A stretch of 10,147 nucleotides of DNA from Actinomycetes bacterium (GCA_021826655.1 JAKAZC010000075.1:1-10147), one strand, 5' to 3'. Positions 1 through 6,425 are shown, numbered from the stretch's first letter. The notes: a model not told the origin generated them from the sequence alone. A program made the numbers and translations.

Positions 1-24
1 GAGGTTGAGCATGTTCGCCTCCTT
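1..24 (-). other. Possible gene start truncated by the left edge
   Basis: On the minus strand an AAGGAGG Shine-Dalgarno-like sequence (24 to 18) lies five bases before an ATG at 12-10. Only four codons (M-L-N-L) fit before the window ends. The spacing and the near-perfect match to the anti-SD make a real gene start plausible, but the product cannot be judged. A different minus-strand frame is also open from an ATG at 118 to the edge, so the true reading frame is uncertain. Confidence 0.25.
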
Positions 25-420
25 GCGCCAATTCGCGATGGATGCCTGAAATGTAGTGGTCGGGACCGCTGAGGACGAGCACGCCGATGGATCGCGAGAA
101 GTCGAGGACGGAACGCATCGGCGTTCTTGTTCGGTCTGACGGCGAGGGACCAGAATGCCCCGCACACGACAGCACGAGCAACGGCCGCCACGACACCGCT
201 TCTTGAGATCACTCCGACGCGCCTCCACTCTCTGCGATCGTGCACTCACGTAGAACTTCCGGATTCACGTGAGCGGTCAGGGTGACAGCATGAACCTTGC
301 CCCTGCTGGTCTCGACCGGGGGATCACCGAGCCACCCCGGAGGTCGTTCGACCTTGCGCAATCATGACGGAATCACAGAATTGCCGCTGACAGCGCGACG
401 TCCACCCGAGACAGCGGTTC
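25..420. other. Non-coding or decayed stretch
   Basis: No convincing gene is visible. The stretch holds a 7-bp inverted repeat, CTCACGT at 245-251 and ACGTGAG at 267-273, whose right arm lies within the palindrome TCACGTGA (265-272). A 25-codon reading frame (290-367) starts at an ATG preceded by CAGGGT and exactly six bases, one mismatch from the TANNNT-N6-start arrangement seen at four other genes here. Its peptide resembles nothing I recognise, so I do not call it as a gene. The base composition is less extreme than in the right half of the window, which fits eroding sequence. Confidence 0.4.
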
Positions 421-825
421 GTGTCAGCGAACGACGCACCCTTTCCGTCGTCACCGCTCCCCTGGCGTGTGGTCGGAGCGGTGAGCGCTCTCGCTCCGGG
501 AATCGATTCCGCCGCTTCGGTCACTGCGACAGTCACCGTTGGATCGAATCCGGTTGCGGCGGCGGTGTACTCGACCGGGACGCTCGACTTCGTGACGAAC
601 AACGGGTCGGGCGCGGCGTCGGTCATCGACTCCGGCGCCACCCCTGGCACACCCGGTGCGCCGAGCGCGGTGGCGGGCAACACCAACGCATCCGTGCCGG
701 TGGCGGCCCCGACCACCGGTGGCACCCCTGTCACCTACCCCGTCGTCGGTCTCTGCGCCACCCCGTCGGGCGTCGGCCACGCCATCATCGATACCGCGGG
801 GACACCCACACGCTACGGCACCTGA
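421..825 (+). pseudogene. Remnant of a YVTN beta-propeller / fibronectin-III-like protein
   Basis: The frame opens with GTG at 421 and encodes 134 residues. Residues about 33-70 read like one YVTN-type beta-propeller repeat: VTVGSNPVAAAVY, then FVTNNGSGAASVID. Residues about 74-117 read like the start of a bacterial fibronectin-III-like domain: TPGAPSAVAGN, VAAPTTGGTPVTY, then ATPSG. Intact proteins of this kind are large, exported and multi-repeat, with several propeller blades. Here there is one blade, no signal peptide, no convincing ribosome binding site, and the fn3-like match fades before the stop. No other frame clearly continues it through 826-1001. I infer a fragment left by deletion and decay. 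A small expressed protein is less likely. The family assignment rests on motif recognition only. Confidence 0.5.
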
Positions 826-1001
826 CCCCTCCCGCCGGGTCGACCGACGGCCGGCCGCCGCCGGGACCCACCGGGTTGGCGACGGACACCGGGTCGGGCG
901 GTCGCGGCGCTCGACGTCCTCCCAGACGACAAGCAACGATGCCGTGGTCGACCGCGAGCACTATCCGGCGGACAGCGCCACGACCTGCGGGTCCGTCCCC
1001 C

Positions 1002-1234
1002 GACCTCGAGCGCGTGCGCATCGTTCCTGAGTACCGCGGGCAAGAGTTGACGGGGCGATACCTCGATTCTTGGAAGATCACGCTCGCGCACGTGGAACGA
1101 CTCGGGTCGTTCTGGAAACGGTCATCGATCCGCCGGCCGGGGTAACGCTCCATCGTGCGGCCAGGTACGGGGAGATCCCGACGTTCGGCCCCTATGCCGA
1201 GTCCGAGGGCAGCTCCTGCTTCGGCAGGATCGTA
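1002..1234 (+). pseudogene. Frameshifted GNAT N-acetyltransferase remnant
   Basis: Two adjacent frames together encode the C-terminal half of a GNAT acetyltransferase. From 1002 to about 1070 one frame gives LERVRIVPEYRGQ and ELTGRYLDS, corresponding to beta-4 and the acetyl-CoA pyrophosphate-binding loop (consensus R/Q-x-x-G-x-G). From about 1070 to 1234 the frame two bases further on gives LEDHARARGTTRVVLET, then LHRAARYGEI, then FGPYAESEGSSCFGR, matching alpha-3, beta-5 and the usual C-terminal strand. One base missing near 1070 would rejoin them. The binding loop also carries an inserted residue compared with RGQGLG, and the N-terminal half is unrecognisable. I therefore call a dead gene. 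The last codons run into the promoter of the downstream ASCH gene. Confidence 0.7.
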
Positions 1235-1238
1235 GGGT
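1233..1238 (+). promoter_or_regulatory. -10 element TAGGGT for a leaderless ASCH mRNA
   Basis: TAGGGT lies exactly six bases before the ATG at 1245, which places the expected transcription start on the A of the start codon. No good -35 box is visible. The same spacing recurs at 3464-3469 (minus), 4122-4127 and 6517-6522. Confidence 0.55.
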
Positions 1239-1244
1239 GGGTCC

Positions 1245-1532
1245 ATGGAGTTCAGTCGCGAACTTCGGTCCTCCGTGTTGTCCGGTGACATTACGGTCTC
1301 GTTCCGGCTCTGGCAGCGTCCCCAGGTGAAGGCGGGCGGTCGGTACCGTGTCGGCGAAGGTCAGATCGAGGTCGAGTCGATCGAAGTCATCCCCTTCGCC
1401 TTCATCGATGACGACGACATCCGCCGAGCGGGCGAAGCAGATCGGGAGTCTTTGCGACGACGGGCCGCCCATGCCGGGCCGATCGACGATGGAACGGTCC
1501 TGTATCGGATCGCGTTCCATGTCGTCAGATAG
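1245..1532 (+). CDS. ASCH-domain-containing protein
   Basis: The 95-aa product has the length and layout of the small stand-alone ASCH proteins common in actinobacteria. It starts MEFSREL with a short helix (1-12). The central stretch GDITVSFRLWQRPQV (14-28) is followed by AGGRYRVGEGQIEVESIEVI, a beta-hairpin of the PUA-like barrel, then an acidic DDDD segment and a final strand VLYRIAFHVVR (85-95). ASCH domains have a PUA-like fold and are thought to bind RNA or modified nucleotides; one characterised member is a cytidine-derivative amidohydrolase, but no enzyme activity can be assigned here. The ATG is chosen because TAGGGT precedes it by six bases and the product starts at the usual family position. 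The phosphotransferase-like gene follows 27 bases after the stop and may share the transcript. Confidence 0.8.
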   Translation: MEFSRELRSSVLSGDITVSFRLWQRPQVKAGGRYRVGEGQIEVESIEVIPFAFIDDDDIRRAGEADRESLRRRAAHAGPIDDGTVLYRIAFHVVR

Positions 1533-1559
1533 CCGGCTGCGTGCGTCACTCCCATCGTC

Positions 1560-2411
1560 ATGGGATGGCTCAGCGAGTTCCCCGGATGCGACGATGGGTC
1601 CGTGGAGTTGATCAATGCGGTGGCGAACCTCGTTCGGGCCCAGGGGCTGGAGGTAGGCGTGCCGGTCAACCTCCGTTCCACGAACAACGTCGTCGCATGG
1701 ATGTGTCCGGGCCCCGTCGTAGCCAAGATCGCTCGGGACTTCGATGCTTCGGCCCGGGAACTCAGATCGGCGGCGTTTCTGGCCGCGGTTGGTGCCCCCG
1801 TGGTCTCTCCGATCGAGATCGGAATCGTCCAGCCGGTCAACGTGGAGGGACGGTGGGTCACGTTCTGGCACTACGTGGCCGACGGACGGACAGCGACCGC
1901 CGCCCAGGTAGCAGTCTCCCTCTACGAGCTGCACGCCGGGTTGGCGAAGAGTCCCGACCGCACCACGTTCCCTCCATGCCGGGGCCGCCTGGAGTCGGCC
2001 GTGGATCTACTCGACGATGGCGAGCTTCCCGATGGACTTGCCAGGGCCGACCGCTCCCTCCTGCGTCGGGCCCTCCTCGATGGCATCGCCGCTCTGACCT
2101 CGCCGGGCGACTCCCCTCGTGTGCTCCACGGCTCCCCGCATCGATTCAACATCCTCGTCATGGGCGGACGCGCGGTGTTCATCGACTTCGAGACGGTGGA
2201 GCTGGGCCCCCTCGAATGGGATCTGGCCCACCTCGACGAAACGGTGGCCGACCTCTATCCGGCCGAGCTCGACGAGGAACTCCTGCGGAGGTGCCGCCTC
2301 GCACTCAGTGCAGCCACTTCGACGTGGTGCTGGGAAGGTATCGACCGGGGGGCTGACATGCGGAGCCACGCTCAGCACCACCTGGAGACCGTCCGTCGGA
2401 TACTCACTTGA
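1560..2411 (+). CDS. Aminoglycoside phosphotransferase-fold protein with altered catalytic loop
   Basis: The 283-aa protein has the kinase-like fold of the APH/choline kinase group (Pfam APH type). Visible landmarks are K56 in VVAKIA (probable ATP-phosphate lysine), E67 in ARELRSAAFL (probable salt-bridge partner), a hinge-like FWHYV (102-106), the catalytic loop HGSPHRFN (190-197) and the metal-binding IDFE (208-211), followed by GPLEWDLAHL. In most family members the loop reads HGDxHxxN, with Asp as catalytic base; here residue 192 is Ser, so classical phosphotransfer may be lost or altered. The rest of the signature, including N197 and D209, is kept, which argues against simple decay. The substrate is unknown. 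The start is uncertain: neither ATG 1560 nor the in-frame GTG 1602 has a clear ribosome binding site. The gene lies 27 bases after the ASCH gene, so an operon is plausible. Confidence 0.8.
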   Translation: MGWLSEFPGCDDGSVELINAVANLVRAQGLEVGVPVNLRSTNNVVAWMCPGPVVAKIARDFDASARELRSAAFLAAVGAPVVSPIEIGIVQPVNVEGRWVTFWHYVADGRTATAAQVAVSLYELHAGLAKSPDRTTFPPCRGRLESAVDLLDDGELPDGLARADRSLLRRALLDGIAALTSPGDSPRVLHGSPHRFNILVMGGRAVFIDFETVELGPLEWDLAHLDETVADLYPAELDEELLRRCRLALSAATSTWCWEGIDRGADMRSHAQHHLETVRRILT

Positions 2412-2659
2412 GTTCCCGCGCGGAAGGGGCTCGAAGGCGCCATCCCCCAAGGTCGTGCGGGACGTAGCGGTGCGGACGCAGGACGGACGGGACGCGCTCT
2501 GGGTCGCTGACGACAGCGAGGGAGCTGGTCCGAGAACGAGTCACCCGCATGCTCGTCGAGCACGGGAATCCCAGCCACGATGATCGTCCCCCTGCGAACG
2601 ATCGACCTGTCGCCGGACAGCGCGTGTGTCGCGCGGCAGCACGCCGGGGACGCGCGCAC

Positions 2660-3457
2660 TCACGTCGACGGCACTCCCCGGGAGATGAACCTCATCACCT
2701 GGTCCGGTCTGTGGCCGGGCCAGAATGCGTGCATCGCCCACGTTCCCCCCGCCAGCTCCAGGTCGGACAACGGGACGCCCGGACGGGACGCCAACGCCAC
2801 GTCGAACCCTTCGAGCGAACCCCTCAGTTGACGGATCCGTTCAACGATCTGACCCACCTGTGCCATGTCCACTTCGATGGGGTAGATGCCGTCGTAGGCC
2901 GCCGCCCGCTCGATCGGGCGGGCGCTCACCCCTTTGCAGCCGAACCAGATCGGGATCCTCGGGCTCTGGACCGGTCCTGGTCCGATCTGGACATTCTCGA
3001 CCTTGACTCTGCCCGAGCTGTTCACCATGTCACCCGCCCACAGCGCAGTCAGCGCCGCAACTCCCTGGTCGAGGATCTCTGCCCGGTCGCCCGATCGAGT
3101 GGGATCGCCGAAGGCGGAGAACTCACGTCCACCGTCTCCACCGAGACCGAGTCCCAGCGTGAGGCGTCCTGCACTCAGTCGATCCAACGTCACCGTCTCC
3201 CTGGCGAGTTTGATGATGCGTCGACGGGCGATGGGCGTGACCATCGTGCCCAGTCGGATCGACTCGGTGGTGGTCGCGATGGCGGCGAGCACGATCCAGG
3301 GATCCGAGATCTCCCACGGATCCGGAAGCGGGCTCAGCACATGATCCCAGACGAACAGCCCGTCCCAGCCGTGTTCCTCAGCGGCCCGACCGATCTCGAC
3401 CGCGGTCACAGGATCTGCCAGGGGACCGAACAGCGGGAGATTGATGGCGTGACGCAC
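2660..3457 (-). CDS. LLM-class (luciferase-like) oxidoreductase, probably F420-dependent
   Basis: The 265-aa protein is a TIM-barrel luciferase-like monooxygenase family member. Landmarks are the N-terminal strand AINLPLFGPLADP, AAEEHGWDGLFVWDHV (25-40), the core TPIARRRIIKLARETVTL (74-91) followed by DRLSAGRLTLGLGLGG (92-107), the segment IPIWFGCKG (168-176), and a C-terminal GGTWAMHAFWPGHRPDQV. This arrangement is typical of actinobacterial proteins annotated as LLM-class F420-dependent oxidoreductases; the cofactor (F420 rather than FMN) is inferred from the family and not provable from the sequence. At 265 aa it is somewhat short for the superfamily (usually about 280-350) but has no visible gap. 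The start is GTG at 3457, supported by TAGTCT six bases upstream. It is a single gene on the minus strand, 239 bases downstream of the zinc-finger-like gene. The substrate is unknown. Confidence 0.88.
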   Translation of the reverse strand: MRHAINLPLFGPLADPVTAVEIGRAAEEHGWDGLFVWDHVLSPLPDPWEISDPWIVLAAIATTTESIRLGTMVTPIARRRIIKLARETVTLDRLSAGRLTLGLGLGGDGGREFSAFGDPTRSGDRAEILDQGVAALTALWAGDMVNSSGRVKVENVQIGPGPVQSPRIPIWFGCKGVSARPIERAAAYDGIYPIEVDMAQVGQIVERIRQLRGSLEGFDVALASRPGVPLSDLELAGGTWAMHAFWPGHRPDQVMRFISRGVPST

Positions 3458-3463
3458 CGCTGA

Positions 3464-3469
3464 AGACTA
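3464..3469 (-). promoter_or_regulatory. -10 element TAGTCT for the LLM gene (leaderless)
   Basis: Read on the minus strand, TAGTCT is followed by six bases (TCAGCG) and then the GTG start at 3457, so transcription should begin on the start codon. No convincing -35 box or Shine-Dalgarno sequence is visible. Confidence 0.5.
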
Positions 3470-3672
3470 TCGACAGCCTGCCCCCGACCACCGGTGACGT
3501 GTCGCAGCCTCTCGAGGTCCGGTACCGACCCTGGTGGGTTCGCGTGGCACCCCTGCGGGCCCGCCACCCAGCACGCGCTCCCCGCTCCGGTACAAGGTTG
3601 CACACGCCGCCGCTTCGGACTCTGCAGCGGGCAGGCGAGGCCGCAAGCCGGGTCCTGCACCCTGGCCGCGAC

Positions 3673-3684
3673 CTGGTGCACCAG
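3673..3684. repeat. 12-bp perfect palindrome CTGGTGCACCAG
   Basis: The perfect palindrome lies 12 bases past the stop codon of the minus-strand zinc-finger-like gene, in the 239-base gap before the LLM gene. It has no loop, so it is a poor terminator; it could be a regulator site or chance. The rest of the gap (3470-3696) shows no gene or RNA that I recognise. Confidence 0.4.
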
Positions 3685-3696
3685 ATTGCCGCGTGA

Positions 3697-4029
3697 TCAG
3701 GCGGCGGCGCGGTGGTTGTTCCGGCGGCGGGTCGAGTTGCGGCGGCGTCCACGGGGTCGCACCGATGTGTCATACGGCCGCCCGGTGGCTCCGGGGCTCT
3801 CGTGCAGAGCGCACCACTCGGTGCTGTTGTAGCGGGACAGGCGCACCTGGCACGACGCCTCCTGGCAGACCCGGTCGGTGCCGTACGACGGCGGCGCCAC
3901 CGCGCCCGTCAGCCCCTCCGCCAGCATCGAACCGTCCTCGACCGCTCGCCGTTCCACCATCGCTCCGCTCTCCTTGCTCGCACGCCGACGACGTGTTCGG
4001 GTGCGTCCCTTCGACGCAGGCTCCCCCAT
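3697..4029 (-). CDS. Small Arg-rich protein with a C4/C3H-type zinc-finger-like motif
   Basis: The predicted 110-aa protein has a basic N-terminus (TRTRRRRA), a central segment CQEASCQVRLSRYN followed by CALH, and a very basic C-terminal tail (RPRGRRRN, TRRRNNHR). C55, C60, C73 and H76 form a CX4C-X12-CX2H pattern suited to binding one zinc ion. A similar 'C...C...LSxYN...C..H' pattern occurs in small uncharacterised actinobacterial proteins (recalled, not checked). Basic tails suggest nucleic-acid contact, which is inference. The ATG at 4029 is chosen because AGGAG (minus strand, 4043-4039) lies nine bases upstream; the frame stays open further but that part lacks similar features. The gene is divergent from the GH13 gene, with a 104-base gap containing the AGTTC-N4-GAACT inverted repeat. 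Function is unknown; it could still be a chance frame, but the Cys/His spacing argues against that. Confidence 0.6.
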   Translation of the reverse strand: MGEPASKGRTRTRRRRASKESGAMVERRAVEDGSMLAEGLTGAVAPPSYGTDRVCQEASCQVRLSRYNSTEWCALHESPGATGRPYDTSVRPRGRRRNSTRRRNNHRAAA

Positions 4030-4061
4030 GGGTTCCCACTCCTGCGGGATGCATCGGCAGG

Positions 4062-4075
4062 AGTTCCGAAGAACT
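4062..4075. promoter_or_regulatory. Inverted repeat AGTTC-N4-GAACT, candidate operator
   Basis: Perfect 5-bp arms (4062-4066 and 4071-4075) are separated by CGAA, in the gap between the divergent zinc-finger-like and GH13 genes and 47 bases before the predicted GH13 -10 element. The same half-sites recur between the 81-aa gene and the XRE gene (6411-6425). A regulator site is inferred. Confidence 0.35.
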
Positions 4076-4121
4076 GAAATGCGGACAGGGACCACGGAAG
4101 GGGGCGGGGACGACTCATTGG

Positions 4122-4127
4122 TATCGT
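4122..4127 (+). promoter_or_regulatory. -10 element TATCGT for a leaderless GH13 mRNA
   Basis: TATCGT is followed by six bases (CGGACC) and the ATG at 4134. This position decides the start of the GH13 gene, since the frame is open for 600 bases upstream. No -35 match is visible. Confidence 0.5.
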
Positions 4128-4133
4128 CGGACC

Positions 4134-5831
4134 ATGGACGTCGACGGCACACGGCGGACGGACGTCGCCGGGAGCAACCCGGCTCCCGCGGACCGGCCGG
4201 GGCAGCGGGGGACCGTGACCGAACGGGCTCCCGATGGTGGCGTCCCGTGGTGGCAGGAGGCCGTCTTCTACCAGATCTACCCCCGTTCGTTCGCCGACTC
4301 GGACGGCGACGGGGTGGGCGACCTGGCCGGCATCCGCGAGCACCTGGCTGACCTCGCGTGGCTGGGCGTCGACGCCCTCTGGATCTCCCCGTTCTTCCGT
4401 TCGCCCATGGCCGACTTCGGCTACGACGTCAGTGACTACTGCGACGTCGACCCCCTCTTCGGCGATCTGGACGGGTTCGACCGCCTGGTGGCCGACGCCC
4501 ACGCCCTGGGGATGCGGGTGGTCATCGACTGGGTGCCGAACCACACCTCGGACCAGCACCCGTGGTTCGTCGACGCCCGCGCCTCGAAGGACAGCCCCCG
4601 GCGGGACTGGTACGTGTGGCGCGACCCGTCATCCGGCGGCGCACCACCGAACAACTGGGTGGCGGCCTTCGACCGGACCGCTCCGGCCTGGACCTTCGAC
4701 GAGGCCACCGGTCAGTGGTACCTGCACCTGTTCGAGGAAGCCCAGCCGGATCTCAACTGGGACGAGCCCGGCGTCGTGGCCGCCATGCACGACACGCTTC
4801 GTTTCTGGTTGGACCGGGGGGTCGACGGCTTCCGGGCCGATGTGATCCACGGGATCGGCAAGGACCCGCTCCTCCCGGACGACCCGCCCGGCGTGGCCGG
4901 AATCCCCCACTGCGCTCTCAACGACGTGCCGGTGACCCACGAACGGCTGCGGGCCATCCGGTCACTCCTCGACGGCTACCCCGGGGAACGGATAATGGTG
5001 GGCGAGGTCTTCCTGATGTCCACCGATGCGGTGGCCACCTACTACGGCCACGATGACGAGCTGCACCTGGCGTTCAATTTTCCGCCGCTGTTCGCCCCCT
5101 GGTCGGCCGACCGGTGGCGGCGCTGCATCGAGGACACCCGGACCGCACTCGACCCACGGGAGGCGTGGCCCACGTGGGTCCTGTCCAACCACGACAACCC
5201 GCGGCACAGGACCCGCTACGACCGTGCGGCCGCACGGGCCGGGGAGGACGGCGCCACCGCCGCCCGACGTAGCGAGGCCCGGGCCCGGGCCGCCGCTGTC
5301 CTTCTCCTGACCCTACGGGGTACACCGTTCGTGTACCAGGGTGACGAGCTCGGTCTGACCGACGCCGTGATCCCCGACCACCGCGTGGTCGACCCCGGCG
5401 GGCGGGACGGCTGCCGGGCACCGGTCCCGTGGGACGCCACGCCCGACCACGGCTGGCCGACGCGACCGGGCGTCGTCCCGTGGCTCCCGATGGCGCCGGA
5501 GGCGGATCAGCGGAACTGGGCGTCCCAGCTCGCCGACCCCTCGTCGATGCTCCACCTGTACCGGCGAGCGATCACCGTCCGCCACGCCACCCCCGCACTG
5601 ACACGGGGCTCCTTCGGGTCGGTCGACGTGCCCGACGGGGTGCTCGGCTTCCGCCGGACCCACGGGGACGACACCGTCGACGTGCTGGTGAACTTCAACG
5701 GCGTCACGGTCGACCTCGCGGACCCGGGGTCGGTCGGGACGGAGGTGGTGCTGGCATCCGACGGACCGGCATCTTCGGGCGGGTTCCCCGGCACGCTCGG
5801 TCCGGACCAGGCGGTTGTGATCCGCCGCTGA
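4134..5831 (+). CDS. GH13 alpha-glucosidase (oligo-1,6-glucosidase type)
   Basis: The 565-aa protein is a glycoside hydrolase family 13 retaining enzyme that should release glucose from the non-reducing ends of alpha-glucosides such as maltose, sucrose or isomaltose. Order of landmarks: WWQEAVFYQIYPRSF (39-53); a calcium-type loop DSDGDGVGDL (55-64); region I DWVPNH (132-137); region II GFRADVIH with nucleophile D236; region III VGEV with acid/base E291; region IV LSNHDNPR with transition-state Asp D354; then PFVYQGDELGL, and a C-terminal beta domain. All three catalytic carboxylates are present and the length is usual for the family, so it should be active. There is no signal peptide, so it is cytoplasmic. 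ATG 4134 is preferred because of TATCGT-N6; GTG 4215 (residue 28) is an alternative nearer the conserved start. No transporter or regulator is adjacent, so the exact substrate is open. Confidence 0.93.
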   Translation: MDVDGTRRTDVAGSNPAPADRPGQRGTVTERAPDGGVPWWQEAVFYQIYPRSFADSDGDGVGDLAGIREHLADLAWLGVDALWISPFFRSPMADFGYDVSDYCDVDPLFGDLDGFDRLVADAHALGMRVVIDWVPNHTSDQHPWFVDARASKDSPRRDWYVWRDPSSGGAPPNNWVAAFDRTAPAWTFDEATGQWYLHLFEEAQPDLNWDEPGVVAAMHDTLRFWLDRGVDGFRADVIHGIGKDPLLPDDPPGVAGIPHCALNDVPVTHERLRAIRSLLDGYPGERIMVGEVFLMSTDAVATYYGHDDELHLAFNFPPLFAPWSADRWRRCIEDTRTALDPREAWPTWVLSNHDNPRHRTRYDRAAARAGEDGATAARRSEARARAAAVLLLTLRGTPFVYQGDELGLTDAVIPDHRVVDPGGRDGCRAPVPWDATPDHGWPTRPGVVPWLPMAPEADQRNWASQLADPSSMLHLYRRAITVRHATPALTRGSFGSVDVPDGVLGFRRTHGDDTVDVLVNFNGVTVDLADPGSVGTEVVLASDGPASSGGFPGTLGPDQAVVIRR

Positions 5832-5855
5832 CCCAGCGGTCTCGACGACGGGTGC

Positions 5856-5883
5856 GGTGCCACCGGTCGGGACCGGCGGCACC
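5856..5883. terminator. Bidirectional hairpin between convergent genes
   Basis: Arms of 12 bases (5856-5867 and 5872-5883) pair at 11 of 12 positions, with one A-C mismatch and a four-base loop CGGG. The hairpin starts 25 bases past the GH13 stop and, on the other strand, 14 bases past the 81-aa gene stop. There is no T tract on either side, as is common in GC-rich actinobacteria. Confidence 0.6.
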
Positions 5884-5896
5884 GGGGCCCGAAGGC

Positions 5897-6142
5897 CTAC
5901 AGCCAGGACTCCTGCCAGAAGTCGACCGAGCCGAAGTCGCCGAGCGACATCGTGTGGTCGTTGTCGTGCCCGCTCTGGCGGATGCAGCAGACGAGCGTCC
6001 CGATCCACGGCCCACGGTCGATGCAGTGGACGGCGCCGCAGCGCTGCCACTGACGCTGTTCCGGCAGCGCCAGGTCGTCGAGATCGAATTCGTCGTCGTG
6101 CCAGTCGCGGAGTGCACGCTGCGTGTTGTGTTCGATGGTCAC
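5897..6142 (-). CDS. Hypothetical 81-aa acidic protein with four cysteines
   Basis: I do not recognise the family. From GTG at 6142 the product begins MTIEHNTQRALRDWHDDEF and continues with DLDDLALPEQRQWQRC, then GAVHC, IDRGPWIGTLVCC and a Trp/Phe-rich end, FGSVDFWQESWL. Cysteines are C35, C40, C52 and C53; C35 and C40 form a CX4C pair that could help bind metal or form a disulfide. The composition (Asp/Glu, Trp, His, hydrophobic strands) looks like real protein, in contrast to the Arg/Pro/Ser-rich translation upstream in the same frame, which is why I place the start at 6142. An AAGGGG lies 12 bases before it, too far for a good ribosome binding site. It is divergent from the XRE gene across a 386-base gap and ends near a strong hairpin. 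A functional link to the XRE protein is possible but not shown. Confidence 0.55.
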   Translation of the reverse strand: MTIEHNTQRALRDWHDDEFDLDDLALPEQRQWQRCGAVHCIDRGPWIGTLVCCIRQSGHDNDHTMSLGDFGSVDFWQESWL

Positions 6143-6409
6143 GGTTGGTTCTGCCCCTTGGTCGGTACTCGTCCGGTGGACCCGGTGGTCCCTTCTCGTG
6201 CTGGTGCCCGGTCCGCTCGCCGGTCTCTCCAATTCTCGGAACACGACGCGCGCACCTGTAGCCGGAACTCCGAACTGCAACCGAGCGCGGCCGCCTCGCG
6301 TGGGACGACGACGCAGTCGACCGCACTTCCCGTGCCGTCGTGCCGTTCCACTGCGGTCCGTACCGGTGCGACCACCGTTCGTGTTAGGCGGTACGGCATC
6401 CGAATTCTG

Positions 6410-6425
6410 CAGTTCGAACTGAACT
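6410..6425. promoter_or_regulatory. Palindrome CAGTTCGAACTG plus extra GAACT, candidate operator
   Basis: CAGTTCGAACTG (6410-6421) is a perfect 12-bp palindrome, and an additional GAACT directly follows (6421-6425), giving AGTTC-GAACT-GAACT. It lies 104 bases before the XRE start codon and 91 bases before its -10 element. XRE regulators commonly bind such inverted repeats near their own promoters, so autoregulation is a reasonable inference. Confidence 0.4.

Noticed and set aside
2504..2590. Helical-looking segment LTTARELVRERVTRML in the gap 2412-2659
   Set aside because: Only about 25 residues look protein-like; no start, no family match and a stop shortly upstream. The 248-base gap shows nothing else I can support.
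2549..3463. 304-codon plus-strand frame opposite the LLM gene
   Set aside because: Antisense shadow; the translation is Arg/Asp/His-rich without motifs, while the minus strand encodes a clear LLM-family protein.
3470..3696. Structured RNA or tRNA in the gap upstream of the LLM gene
   Set aside because: No cloverleaf, T-loop or SRP/RNase P/tmRNA signature is found; only short GC-rich stems.
3534..4133. 200-codon upstream extension of the GH13 frame
   Set aside because: Low-complexity Pro/Arg/Gly translation with no signal peptide or domain; it overlaps the zinc-finger-like gene, and GH13 homology starts near residue 39 from ATG 4134.
5313..6326. Long minus-strand frame across the GH13 3' end and the 81-aa gene
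   Set aside because: Arg/Pro/Ala-rich shadow typical of GC-rich DNA, overlapping better supported genes in other frames.
6404..6411. Adjacent GAATTC and CTGCAG hexamers, as in a cloning polylinker
   Set aside because: No other vector sequence surrounds them; chance overlap beside the natural palindrome.
6410..6425. LexA/SOS box
   Set aside because: The actinobacterial LexA site has GAAC...GTTC arm order; here the arms are GTTC...GAAC, the reverse.
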